A stretch of 17,714 bases of DNA from JBBQZU01 sp038207425 (GTDB lineage Bacteria > Bacteroidota > Bacteroidia > Flavobacteriales_D > Cryomorphaceae), in the NCBI GenBank assembly GCA_038207425.1, contig JBBQZU010000045.1, forward strand, positions 1 through 17,714, read 5' to 3'. Shown in pieces: positions 1 to 7,855 of this stretch. Each line of letters begins with the position of its first letter. Position 1 is the first letter of the stretch. A program made the translations under genes and the position numbers. The notes under the pieces are model-generated. The model was given only the letters and a program-made list of their open reading frames with translations, was not told the origin of the DNA and did no database searches.

Positions 1-1688
1 CCCAGGCTGTTGAACAATCCGCGCGCAGCTTGTAGGAAACCATTTTGGTTGATTCCCTGACCAAACGCAAGGGCATCCGCTACGCTCAACTGTGCGCAGG
101 TAGCCGTGCCGCTCGTTACCGATGGCATAATCAAAGTAGGAGCAGTCGTGTCGGTGATCGTAATTATTTGATTACATGATTCTGAATTTCCATATTCATC
201 TACTACGTTCCAAGTTCTTGTAATCGTGGTTGGACATGCAGTACCCGATACGACATCACTATAAGAAATGATTACTTCACCAGGACAAATACTGTTAGGC
301 CTGTCAGATGTAGCCACGCCGGTATTAGATGGGTCAGTACTTGCCGCACAATCAACCGTAATATCAGAAGGACATGTAATTACTGGGGGTGTATCAATAC
401 AAATAAGGAATGGTGGTGCACAATTGGTATTTCCATTGACGTCGCCTTGGGCTCCATTTACGTTGTTGTTAAGGAATTTTCCATTTAGGAAAAACCAAGT
501 AGAAAGACCTTCATTGCCGTTCTTATCATTTGCAGCGGTTCCAACTTGCAGACCATAGAGATAATTGGCCGGCATATGGGTGGCTATAATATATGTATTC
601 GGAGTAGCTGGAGAACAACCAATCAAAGTGCTCGCTACAGAAGTATTGAAAATATAATAGTCCCAATTTAAAAAGTTGTTGCCAACTATTCCGGCATTAC
701 CTTTCCAACTGCGGCCAAGACCAGACCAGGTTGCCCAATTCGCTTGCTGATTGAACCAGTAGCTTACTGTAAGTTTTAAAGAGTTGTTATTTTGGTTTTG
801 AACTTTACCGTAGATTGCTGCTTCACCACCTGTCAATTCAAGAAAGCTCAGTTTCTGGCCAGGTATGTTCACCCAATTATTGCCTGTTCCGGAAGGTAGA
901 TTATTAAGCCAAAGCAAATGGCTTCCGGAAGCATACTCATCGATTGGGCATTCTTTTGTTACGTTTCTGCACCCAAGGTTCAAATTAATATCACCGTGCT
1001 TCTCTGTTACCTGAGAACCATTTACTGTTCCAGTGGCAAAAAACCAAGCGGCTGCACCGTAGTTTCCATTCTTGCAGTTTGCATAATCCCCCACCTGAAA
1101 TCCATAGTGATAATCGGAAGGCATGTGCGTAATTACAAGAGATGAACCTGTAAGACTACCTGCACCTATAAGTGTGCTTGGCTTGTTGGTATCAAAAATA
1201 AAATACTCCCAATCGAGGTATTGATTGGTAGCTCCCTGCCCTTCATTCTTCCAATCGCGACCTAGGGCCGACCATGTGGACCAATCCATTTGATTAGAAA
1301 AGTAGAAGTCCATATCCCACTGTTGGTTAGCGTCGCCTTTATTAACAAGGCGACCAGTGAGACGGGCGGTTCCGTCAGAGAAAAATGCGATTGTGCCCTG
1401 CTGACCCGCCGCGAAATCAAACCGCGAATTGGAGATGCCCGGCAAGTTACTTATCACCAATGCATGATTGTTGGCAGCGTTGCCATACGCAGAAAAGGTG
1501 CATATCTTAGTGATACCTGGCTGACTTGGTGGTCCTGCCATAATTTCTGAGTTAAACACTTCAGACATTGCTGCATTAACTGCAGTCGGGGAAAACACCT
1601 GAAAAACCAGAATGGTCATAAGTGTGGTAAGGGCGGTGCTTCTACAACAGACAAGTTGTGACACCAGAGAGCGTAAAGTAGTACTCAT
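1..1688 (-). CDS. Large secreted protein with tandem unrecognised domains and HYR-like repeats (3' end cut by window edge)
   Basis: The frame is open from the ATG at 1686-1688 to the window edge (562 codons seen, no stop), so the C-terminus is missing. Residues 1-40 look like a signal peptide with an extended n-region: a hydrophobic stretch (TTLMTILVFQVF) followed by an Ala-rich VNAA cleavage region. Two similar ~165-residue domains follow (about 78-239 and 257-422). Both carry W-[SA]-T-W-S-x-LGR-x-WK, a [LF]xW-[DE]-Y-[FY]-IF motif, THMPxxYxYGxQVG and a closing WFF. Residues 434-513 form a HYR-like module (PPVITCPSDITVDC, then TRTWNVVDEYGN and ITITDTTAP), and a second begins at the edge. HYR-like arrays are typical of secreted Bacteroidota proteins that often end in a type IX secretion sorting domain; that end is outside the window, so export by that route is inference. 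The tandem domain was not recognised; adhesion or carbohydrate binding is only a guess. Confidence 0.85.
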   Translation of the reverse strand, partial: MSTTLRSLVSQLVCCRSTALTTLMTILVFQVFSPTAVNAAMSEVFNSEIMAGPPSQPGITKICTFSAYGNAANNHALVISNLPGISNSRFDFAAGQQGTIAFFSDGTARLTGRLVNKGDANQQWDMDFYFSNQMDWSTWSALGRDWKNEGQGATNQYLDWEYFIFDTNKPSTLIGAGSLTGSSLVITHMPSDYHYGFQVGDYANCKNGNYGAAAWFFATGTVNGSQVTEKHGDINLNLGCRNVTKECPIDEYASGSHLLWLNNLPSGTGNNWVNIPGQKLSFLELTGGEAAIYGKVQNQNNNSLKLTVSYWFNQQANWATWSGLGRSWKGNAGIVGNNFLNWDYYIFNTSVASTLIGCSPATPNTYIIATHMPANYLYGLQVGTAANDKNGNEGLSTWFFLNGKFLNNNVNGAQGDVNGNTNCAPPFLICIDTPPVITCPSDITVDCAASTDPSNTGVATSDRPNSICPGEVIISYSDVVSGTACPTTITRTWNVVDEYGNSESCNQIITITDTTAPTLIMPSVTSGTATCAQLSVADALAFGQGINQNGFLQAARGLFNSL

Positions 1689-1790
1689 TTTGTTTTTATT
1701 TGATTGGTTGTTAAATAGGTCACACACAAAGGTTTGGCGCAAAAAGCTCTGTCAAAAGAACAGAAGGATTTATGCGACAAACCGTTGATT

Positions 1791-1799
1791 TTACCCTAC
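1791..1799 (-). promoter_or_regulatory. GTAGGGTAA element upstream of the secreted-protein gene
   Basis: GTAGGGTAA reads on the minus strand from 1799 to 1791. The same 9-mer occurs in two other intergenic places in this window (11462-11470 and 12638-12646, plus strand). Here it sits just after the start predicted from the -7 promoter, so it may be a second promoter element, an operator or leader sequence. The right-half TGTAT found at the other two sites is not matched at this spacing (TCGCAT instead). Its function is inferred. Confidence 0.3.
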
Positions 1800-1808
1800 T
1801 AATAGTGA

Positions 1809-1840
1809 CAAAGGTAAGACAAAAAAAAACCGTGAAGCAA
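1809..1840 (-). promoter_or_regulatory. Candidate housekeeping promoter of the large secreted protein
   Basis: On the minus strand TACCTTTG (1816 to 1809) matches the Bacteroidota -7 consensus TAnnTTTG. A TTG at 1840-1838 lies 21 nt upstream, as expected for the -33 element. Transcription would start near 1802 and leave a leader of roughly 113 nt before the ATG at 1688. The -33 element falls inside the terminator hairpin of the upstream tRNA gene. Confidence 0.5.
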
Positions 1841-1860
1841 GTACTTCACGGTTTTTTTTT
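1821..1860 (-). terminator. Rho-independent terminator of the tRNA gene (symmetrical, potentially bidirectional)
   Basis: A perfect 8-bp stem, CCGTGAAG (1830-1837) with CTTCACGG (1844-1851), closes a 6-nt loop. It is flanked by nine A on the left and nine or more T on the right, so it has a U-tract in either direction and further A:T pairing. It lies about 70 nt downstream of the tRNA gene on the minus strand and before the secreted-protein start. Confidence 0.85.
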
Positions 1861-1918
1861 AAATTTTCATGTTTAAACTCAGAAACTTAACCTAAAATTA
1901 AACTTTCTGAAATACTAG

Positions 1919-1992
1919 TGGGCCCAGAAGGACTTGAACCTTCGACCTTCAGATTATGAGTCTGTTGCTCTAACCGACTGAGCTATGGGCCC
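1919..1992 (-). tRNA. tRNA-Met (CAT anticodon; tRNA-Ile2 not excluded)
   Basis: The reverse complement folds as a 74-nt cloverleaf. The 7-bp acceptor stem is GGGCCCA/TGGGCCC with discriminator A at 1919. The D-arm contains TAGCTCAGTCGGTTAGAGC. The anticodon arm is CAGA-CTCATAA-TCTG, with CAT complementary to 1956-1958, and the T-arm is GAAGG-TTCAAGT-CCTTC. No CCA is encoded. It lacks the three G:C pairs in the anticodon stem expected of initiator tRNA. CAT is shared by elongator Met and by lysidine-modified Ile2, and the GC-only acceptor stem leaves Ile2 possible. Confidence 0.93.
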
Positions 1993-2003
1993 TGAAAGGG
2001 CTG

Positions 2004-2034
2004 CAAAAGTAAATTTTCATTTGCAAGCGCGCAA
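2004..2034 (-). promoter_or_regulatory. Promoter of the tRNA gene
   Basis: TACTTTTG on the minus strand (2011 to 2004) matches the -7 consensus TAnnTTTG, with TTG (2034-2032) 20 nt upstream as the -33 element. The predicted start lies only a few bases before the tRNA 5' end at 1992. Both halves and the spacing match the primary sigma factor of Bacteroidota. Confidence 0.65.
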
Positions 2035-2179
2035 GCAGATTACGTGCTATTTCAACAAGTTAGCAAAAATCAATTTTAAATATCTCTTTATGTGAGCATT
2101 ATGGAATTCACAATTAACATTTAGAATCCTTATTATAGTGACGACACAACATGCATGTATATATGTATAGCTTTATCAC

Positions 2180-3067
2180 ATGGATCGAAAAAGCACAGAA
2201 CTGCATGAGCAGTGGATTAAGGCACTGTCTAAAAGACTGAATACCACCGTGTCTCTAAACATGGTTGGTGTTATTGGCGGAGGTAGTATTAATGATGCAC
2301 ACAGAATACAGACTACAGATGGTATCTTTTTTGCCAAAACAAATGTGGCTGATGCTTATCCCGGTATGTTTGAAGCCGAAGCCCGCGGTCTAGAATTTCT
2401 TCAGAAATATAGCACATTTGAGATTCCTGTATCTATTGCGACAGGTCAGGAAGGCAATACCCAATGGATTCTAATGCCACATATAGCAACTACTGCCAAA
2501 AAGCTAACCTATTGGGAAGACTTTGGTCGAAAGGTGGCTGAGATGCATCAACAAACTCAATCTACATTCGGGCTGGAATATGACAACTATCTCGGAAGTC
2601 TTCCACAACTTAACTCCCCAAACGAAAGCTGGGCAGAATTCTTTGTTCATCAAAGACTCATGCCACAACTTAGAATGGCAGAGGATAGAGCTTTGGCAAA
2701 TCAAGAGATGATCAGATATTTCGAAAAACTACATAAAAAGGCAGCTTCTCTTTTTCCTGCTGAGCCCCCGGCTGCATTGCATGGTGACTTATGGACCGGC
2801 AATTTTATGACCAATGAAAAAGGTGACGCCACAATATTTGACCCTGCAGTATATTTTGGCCATAGAGAGATGGATATTGCAATGAGCAAACTCTTTGGCG
2901 GGTTTGACAAACGATTTTACGACGCCTACAACGAAATGTATCCATTAGAGAAAGGATGGGAAAACCGAATAGCCGTAGCAAATGTGTATCCTCTAATGGC
3001 ACATGTTAATATTTTTGGCGGAAGCTATGCGTCACAGGTAATGGGCATTTTGCGAAAGCATGCCTAA
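2180..3067 (+). CDS. Fructosamine/ketosamine-3-kinase family protein
   Basis: At 295 aa this matches the usual length of bacterial fructosamine-kinase-family proteins (YniA type). These fold like aminoglycoside phosphotransferases and phosphorylate the 3-hydroxyl of sugars on glycated amines, which destabilises the adduct. Visible features are an N-terminal GGGSIND nucleotide-loop region (33-39), the FAKTN lysine strand (51-55), the catalytic-loop motif HGDLWTGN (201-208, Asp203 the likely base), and the metal-binding DPAVYFGHREMD segment (221-232) followed by LFGGF. The ATG at 2180 gives a complete N-terminus. Its stop overlaps the convergent pdeM stop by 4 nt, with no room for a terminator. 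The true substrate is not evident from sequence; a ribulosamine or erythrulosamine kinase role is also possible. Confidence 0.9.
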   Translation: MDRKSTELHEQWIKALSKRLNTTVSLNMVGVIGGGSINDAHRIQTTDGIFFAKTNVADAYPGMFEAEARGLEFLQKYSTFEIPVSIATGQEGNTQWILMPHIATTAKKLTYWEDFGRKVAEMHQQTQSTFGLEYDNYLGSLPQLNSPNESWAEFFVHQRLMPQLRMAEDRALANQEMIRYFEKLHKKAASLFPAEPPAALHGDLWTGNFMTNEKGDATIFDPAVYFGHREMDIAMSKLFGGFDKRFYDAYNEMYPLEKGWENRIAVANVYPLMAHVNIFGGSYASQVMGILRKHA

Positions 3068-3726
3068 ACTCCAAATGAAGACATATCTATTACGGACTCA
3101 TCGTTAATAACAAAGACTCTGTCGGCTTTAACTGGCTTTACACATGCAAGGCCTGTAAATGCTCCGAAAGCAGGCAGAATGGCCGAATGTTGTCGGAAGA
3201 TAAAACAAGGGAGTTTTATATAACTCCTTCCTAAACCACGAAGCCTAACAGCCGGATGGATATGACCATATATATTATATAGTTGGGAATCGCATCTGTC
3301 ATGACTTAGTAATAGAGGGCCAAATTCAATCGTATCGTGCACGCTAAGGCGCGCATCAATAAATACCTGATTAGCCAAAATATCGTGATTGCCCTTCACC
3401 AATATCATCTCACACTGCCTATAATCTTTCAGAAACAACTCAAACCTTTGCCAAGACTTATTGACCTCGCTGTGAAACAGATCACCCATAAAAATAAGTT
3501 GCTCAGGTTTTGAAAAGTCCAGGATACTTGCAAGTCGGTTCAGGCTTTCATCTTCAGCTTGATGCGGGACGGCAATACCATTCTTTCTAAAGTGATTTGC
3601 CTTTCCAAGATGCAGGTCAGCTACAAGCAAGGTTTTGTACTCTTTGATGTACGCTGCCTTTTCTGCAAAAAGCATAAATTCTAAACCCACAATACTTGTG
3701 ATCAGCGGATTATGCAACGGCTTCAT
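3064..3726 (-). CDS. pdeM: Ligase-associated DNA damage response endonuclease PdeM (metallophosphoesterase, MPE)
   Basis: This 220-aa calcineurin-like metallophosphoesterase carries all the family metal-binding motifs in order: DLHLGK (37-42), GDLFHS (81-86), GNHD (112-115), SHD (141-143) and GHIHP (154-158). DLHLGKxxxFRxxG at the start is the hallmark of the ligase-associated subfamily. In Pseudomonas putida the corresponding MPE is a manganese-dependent DNA nuclease encoded with Lhr-Core, Exo and Lig. Its ATG overlaps the stop of the helicase gene by one base (TAATG), so translation is probably coupled and the products likely act together. The stop also overlaps the convergent kinase gene by 4 nt. 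Confidence 0.92.
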   Translation of the reverse strand: MKPLHNPLITSIVGLEFMLFAEKAAYIKEYKTLLVADLHLGKANHFRKNGIAVPHQAEDESLNRLASILDFSKPEQLIFMGDLFHSEVNKSWQRFELFLKDYRQCEMILVKGNHDILANQVFIDARLSVHDTIEFGPLLLSHDRCDSQLYNIYGHIHPAVRLRGLGRSYIKLPCFIFRQHSAILPAFGAFTGLACVKPVKADRVFVINDESVIDMSSFGV

Positions 3727-6167
3727 TAATAGTCAAGTTCCATTTTTTTTATTTTGTCATCAAGCTTCTCAGTGCTAAATTTTTCGCGTAAGCGGTCGTA
3801 CATTATAGGAAAACAAAATGGAGTAGGCTTGATCGGGTATGTAAGTTTTATCTTTAGTTTCGAGATTCTATTCAATGCCACCCTGAGCCTCACTTCTTCT
3901 AACTGAAATTCCATCACCTCCTGATAGGCCTGTTTGTACAAAAGATTGTCACTTTCAAAATCGCGAAACACGTCAAAAAAGAGTTGGGAAGAAGCTTGCA
4001 AATGCTTATCCTTTTGATATTTCCCGGGAAACCCTTTGAATACCAAGCCTGCTATACCTGCAATATCTCTAAAGCGTCTTCGGGCCATTTCATTATGATT
4101 TATACTCGCCTGCAAGTCGGCGAGGAGATGATCGGTGCTAAATATATTCGACTCCAATGCATCTTCTACAGGTATAGGCTGGTCTGATAGCAGCTCAAAG
4201 CCATAGTCATTAATAGCTATACTAAATGATATTGGCTTAAAATGAGAAAGTCTGTATGCCATAAGAGCCGCCATTCCTTCATGGACGAAGCGACCTTCGA
4301 AAGGATATACATAGATGTGATAACCATCGCGCGTATTGATCTTCTCAATAAGCAACTCATCGAGAGATGGCACAGCCGAAAGTTCCTTTTGAGTTCTCAG
4401 CAGTGGCTGTACTGCCAATAATTCTTTACTGATACCGGGGTGTGACGATCTGGAAATAACGTCCCTGAGATTTTCCGAAAGCATGGCTGAAAGTGGCATC
4501 CTACCTCCCATCCAGCTCGGGAAGTTGGCATTTCTGCTCTTACTTATTTTCACTTGCACAGTCATCTCTTTTAATCTTATAAGTTCTAGTGGCCTTCCGG
4601 CAAACCAAAATGTATCACCGGGAGAGAGCGATGATATAAACCACTCTTCAATAGTGCCAAGAAAGCCGCCGCTTTGAAATTTTACCTGCAGCATTGTATC
4701 ACTTACTATTGCTCCTATGGAAAGTCTGTGCCTCATAGCTATGCCCCTGCTAGTAATCACAAAGATGCCGTCAGGCATTATTTCAACCTTTTTGTATTCA
4801 TCGTAAGCCTTAAGTGCACTACCTCCTGAAGTAATAAAACTGATAATCCAGTCCCATTCTTCATTGCTGATACTTGAATAAGAAAAAGTACTTAGTACTT
4901 CTTTGAAAATGACCTGGGGATGGAATCCATTTGAAACGGCTAGGGTAATAAGATATTGAACCAGGACATCAAAGCTGCGGATATATGGAGTACGCGACTC
5001 TATATCGCGATTTGCTACAGCTTGTTTAAGGGCGGCACATTCAAGAAGTTGCAGAGAATTGGCAGGCAGGAAATATATAGTGCTTTCTGCGCCAGGATAA
5101 TGGCCGCTTCTTCCTGCTCGTTGCAAAAAACGAGCTACTCCTTTTGGGCTACCAACCTGAATAATAGTTTCTACTGGCCTGAAATCAACTCCCAAATCGA
5201 GACTACTTGTACAAACCACACACTTGAGCCTGCCGGCATGCAGAGCGTCTTCGACCCAATCGCGGAGCTCCCTGCTAATTGAACCGTGGTGCATCGCGAT
5301 CAGGCCTGCCAATTCTGGTTTTAGTTCAAGAAGTTCTTGGTACCACATCTCTGCCTGTGACCTTGTATTGGTAAAGACCAATGTTGATCTGCTTCTTTCA
5401 ATAATTGGCAAAATTGCAGGAGCCAGTTGAGTGCCGAGATGCCCTGAGCGGGGATATTTTTCAATTTCATCTGGTATGATTGGTATGATTGTGACGTTTT
5501 TCTCTATGCCCGCTTTTACCATCACGGCATTTTGGAGATACTCATTATTTCCGAGAAGCACTTCCATTGCTTCACTTAGGTTACCGATTGTAGCTGATAT
5601 GCCCCAAATCTGCGGAGTGGATATTGTTTTCATCCTGCTCAAAGCAAGTTCTAGCATTACAGCTCTTTTTGAACCCATAAGCTCGTGCCATTCATCGGCT
5701 ATCACGAAAGATACTTTGCTTAAATAACCCTCATACCCTTTTGAAGCGATAATAAGGTGTAAGCTCTCTGGAGTAGTAATGAGTACTTGCGGGTGGAAGC
5801 GTTTTTGCCTTTCGCGCTCTTTGGTCTCAGTATCGCCTGTTCGCACGGCAACTTTCCACTTCAGGCCCACACCGTCAAGAAAAGCTTCGCAGGCATTTGC
5901 TATGTCGCGACTCAAGGCTCTTAAGGGCGTAATCCAAATAATTTGCAAACCTTCTGGAGTCTCCTCATCAGCTTCAATTTTATTTAAGCAGGTCATAACC
6001 GCGCCTATAAACACCGCATAGGTTTTACCAGTGCCTGTTGGCGCATTAAGCAATCCCGATTTTCCCGAAAGGCAATGTTCCCAGGTTTGTGATTGAAACG
6101 CCATTGGAGACCAGTTTTGCGATTCGAACCAGTTTAATACAGCCTGTTGAAATGTATTACTGCTCAT
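3726..6167 (-). CDS. lhr: Ligase-associated DEXH-box helicase (Lhr-Core type)
   Basis: At 813 aa this is the expected length for Lhr-Core, much shorter than full-length Lhr. Helicase motifs appear in order: Walker A PTGTGKT (43-49), TPLRALS (80-86), TTPESLH (131-137), DEWH (158-161), SAT (191-193), the domain-2 strand TLVFTNTRSQAE (262-273), HHGSISRE (293-300), TSSLDLGVDF (320-329) and QRAGRSGH (349-356). The rest fits the winged-helix and C-terminal Lhr-core region. Lhr enzymes are ATP-dependent 3'-to-5' translocases, and this subfamily is encoded with a DNA ligase, an MBL exonuclease and PdeM. PdeM follows with a 1-nt overlap. The exonuclease and ligase lie about 8 kb away on the other strand. 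The aldo/keto reductase gene ends 9 nt upstream, so the three may share a transcript. Confidence 0.93.
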   Translation of the reverse strand: MSSNTFQQAVLNWFESQNWSPMAFQSQTWEHCLSGKSGLLNAPTGTGKTYAVFIGAVMTCLNKIEADEETPEGLQIIWITPLRALSRDIANACEAFLDGVGLKWKVAVRTGDTETKERERQKRFHPQVLITTPESLHLIIASKGYEGYLSKVSFVIADEWHELMGSKRAVMLELALSRMKTISTPQIWGISATIGNLSEAMEVLLGNNEYLQNAVMVKAGIEKNVTIIPIIPDEIEKYPRSGHLGTQLAPAILPIIERSRSTLVFTNTRSQAEMWYQELLELKPELAGLIAMHHGSISRELRDWVEDALHAGRLKCVVCTSSLDLGVDFRPVETIIQVGSPKGVARFLQRAGRSGHYPGAESTIYFLPANSLQLLECAALKQAVANRDIESRTPYIRSFDVLVQYLITLAVSNGFHPQVIFKEVLSTFSYSSISNEEWDWIISFITSGGSALKAYDEYKKVEIMPDGIFVITSRGIAMRHRLSIGAIVSDTMLQVKFQSGGFLGTIEEWFISSLSPGDTFWFAGRPLELIRLKEMTVQVKISKSRNANFPSWMGGRMPLSAMLSENLRDVISRSSHPGISKELLAVQPLLRTQKELSAVPSLDELLIEKINTRDGYHIYVYPFEGRFVHEGMAALMAYRLSHFKPISFSIAINDYGFELLSDQPIPVEDALESNIFSTDHLLADLQASINHNEMARRRFRDIAGIAGLVFKGFPGKYQKDKHLQASSQLFFDVFRDFESDNLLYKQAYQEVMEFQLEEVRLRVALNRISKLKIKLTYPIKPTPFCFPIMYDRLREKFSTEKLDDKIKKMELDY

Positions 6168-6176
6168 CAGGTGATT

Positions 6177-7160
6177 CTAGTATGCTGGTAGCTTCGGCTT
6201 ATTATCGAGAATAGATTCTATAGATTCAATTACATCGGTGGTCAACTTGGCTTTGTAATCAAGAACTTTCAGGTTTTCGCTAAGCTGCTCTGTCTTACTA
6301 GCGCCCAAAATAACTGTGCTTACATTTGGGTTTCTCATACACCAAGCCAAAGCCATATGAGTAAGAGACATGCCTGCTTCATCAGCCACTCCAACCAGCT
6401 TTGCAACTTTGGCAAGTACCTCATCAAGAAGCAGCCGTTCAGAGAGCCAGTTTAGCTCAGACCTGCGCAAGCGAGTGGCGCCATCATTACCAATATTGTA
6501 TTTTCCCGTAAGGACACCTGATGCCAGCGGACTCCATATTGTAGTGCCAAGGCCTACGGTTTTAAACAACTGTAAAAATTCATTTTCCATTTTTTCGCGA
6601 ACCAACATATTGTATTGCGGTTGTTCCATCACCGGACCAATGAGGTTATAACGTTCAGAAACCATATGTGCTTCCATAATTTCTTGTGCACTCCACTCAC
6701 TGGTGCCCCAATACAAAATTTTACCTTGTAAAATAAGGTTGTGCATGCTCCATACCGTTTCTACAATGGGCGTTTCCTTATCGGGCCTATGGCAAAAATA
6801 TAAATCGATATAGTCGACTTTGAGTCGCTTCAGGCCTTCATGACAGGCCTCGGTAATATGCTTTCGGTGCAATCCTACTTGCGTTGGTAGCTTGCCTCCT
6901 GCTCCAAAGAACACCTTACTTGAAACAGTGTAGGTATCTCTAGCCCAACCAAACTTTTGAAGCAGCCTGCCCATAACCCTTTCTGAATCACCGTTGGCAT
7001 AAACCTCGGCATTGTCAAAAAAGTTGATGCCTGCATCGTATGCCAATTTCAATAGTTGTTCTGAAGTATTGTCTTGTGTTTGGTTGCCAAAGGTGATCCA
7101 CGTTCCAAATGAGAGTTCACTAAGCTTGAGTCCACTTTTGCCTAATCGTCGGTATTCCAT
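6177..7160 (-). CDS. Aldo/keto reductase (potassium-channel beta-subunit-like, AKR6-type)
   Basis: This 327-aa NADPH-dependent TIM-barrel oxidoreductase has the full aldo/keto reductase tetrad: Asp49 and Tyr54 (FFDNAEVYANG), Lys82 (VSSKVFF) and His124 (LYFCHRPD). The N-terminus (YRRLGKSGLKLSELSFGTW), the MEQPQYNM segment and SPLASGVLTGKY match the Kv-beta/YghZ-like branch, which reduces aldehydes and ketones; the physiological substrate is unknown. It is complete, beginning at the ATG at 7158-7160. The stop is 9 nt before the helicase start on the same strand, which suggests co-transcription, although a functional link to repair is not established for the family. The upstream gap to the divergent sigma gene is 157 nt. 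Confidence 0.92.
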   Translation of the reverse strand: MEYRRLGKSGLKLSELSFGTWITFGNQTQDNTSEQLLKLAYDAGINFFDNAEVYANGDSERVMGRLLQKFGWARDTYTVSSKVFFGAGGKLPTQVGLHRKHITEACHEGLKRLKVDYIDLYFCHRPDKETPIVETVWSMHNLILQGKILYWGTSEWSAQEIMEAHMVSERYNLIGPVMEQPQYNMLVREKMENEFLQLFKTVGLGTTIWSPLASGVLTGKYNIGNDGATRLRRSELNWLSERLLLDEVLAKVAKLVGVADEAGMSLTHMALAWCMRNPNVSTVILGASKTEQLSENLKVLDYKAKLTTDVIESIESILDNKPKLPAY

Positions 7161-7317
7161 AGTTTAAAATTTACAGTTGCTAAAAGTCAGCATTATTTTA
7201 AACAACCAGTTGACTTATCCTGTTCGAGACATCAAAATTCCTGAATGGTTATTAGAAGTTCCCAAAGATTGAGATATTTACGCCCGTTCAAAAAATTCAG
7301 AAAGAAGGCATCATAGA

Positions 7318-7854
7318 ATGGCAATAAACCTTTTTGGTAAATCACCTGGCAACAGAGAAGAACTTTCCTCTCAGGAATTCGAGCGAGCCTTTGATATGTA
7401 TTATGGCGCGGTGCGCAATTATCTATATTACAAGTGCGGACAAGCCGAGTTGGCTGAGGATGTGGCACAGGACGCCTTCGTAAAGGTGTGGGAAACCCGA
7501 GACAGGATTGAAAAAAATTCGCTAAAAGCTTATTTGTACACTATAGCCGGAAACCTGCTTATCAACCAGCTTAAGAGAGAACAATTAAAGTTTCAATTTC
7601 TAAATCTTCAGACCGAAAAAAAGGATAAAGCTACCCCTGAATACCTGTTGGAGATGCAAGAGTTTGATCAAAAATTACAAAATGCCTTAAGTAAAATTCC
7701 CGATGGAGCCAGGGAAGTGTTTTTGATGAACAGGGTAGATGGATTGAAGTACCACGAAATAGGCGATAGGCTCGGGCTTAGTATGAAGGCAGTAGAAAAA
7801 CGAATGTCAAAAGCGCTTGCTATCCTGCGCATTGAGATTGAAAACAAGATATAA
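7318..7854 (+). CDS. ECF-family RNA polymerase sigma factor (FecI-like)
   Basis: This 178-aa protein has the two-domain ECF layout. Region 2 (about 21-92) includes FDMYYGAVRNYLY, the DVAQDAFVKVWE core-binding segment and AYLYTIAGNLLINQLKRE. Region 4 (about 113-172) includes LQNALSKIPDGAREVFLMNRVDG and the helix-turn-helix YHEIGDRLGLSMKAVEKRMSKAL. The ATG at 7318 is preceded by a purine-rich AGAAAGAAGG. The fecR1 start follows the stop by one base, so the pair is co-translated. By family knowledge the sigma is held at the membrane by FecR and released on a receptor signal. No convincing promoter was found in the 157-nt upstream gap, and the GGTAGGGTAA element is absent there. Confidence 0.95.
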   Translation: MAINLFGKSPGNREELSSQEFERAFDMYYGAVRNYLYYKCGQAELAEDVAQDAFVKVWETRDRIEKNSLKAYLYTIAGNLLINQLKREQLKFQFLNLQTEKKDKATPEYLLEMQEFDQKLQNALSKIPDGAREVFLMNRVDGLKYHEIGDRLGLSMKAVEKRMSKALAILRIEIENKI

Positions 7855-7855
7855 G

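Noticed and set aside
268..1550. Plus-strand open frames at 268-558, 918-1145 and 1290-1550
   Set aside because: They lie antisense to the continuous minus-strand secreted-protein frame, have no domain features, and are explained as shadows of it.
7161..7317. Search for promoters of the divergent reductase and sigma genes
   Set aside because: No match to TAnnTTTG with a correctly spaced TTG, nor to GGTAGGGTAA, in either direction; only weak partial matches.
7817..7855. Upstream in-frame ATG for fecR1
   Set aside because: It would add 13 residues overlapping the sigma gene; the ATG at 7856, one base after the sigma stop, fits a coupled pair better.
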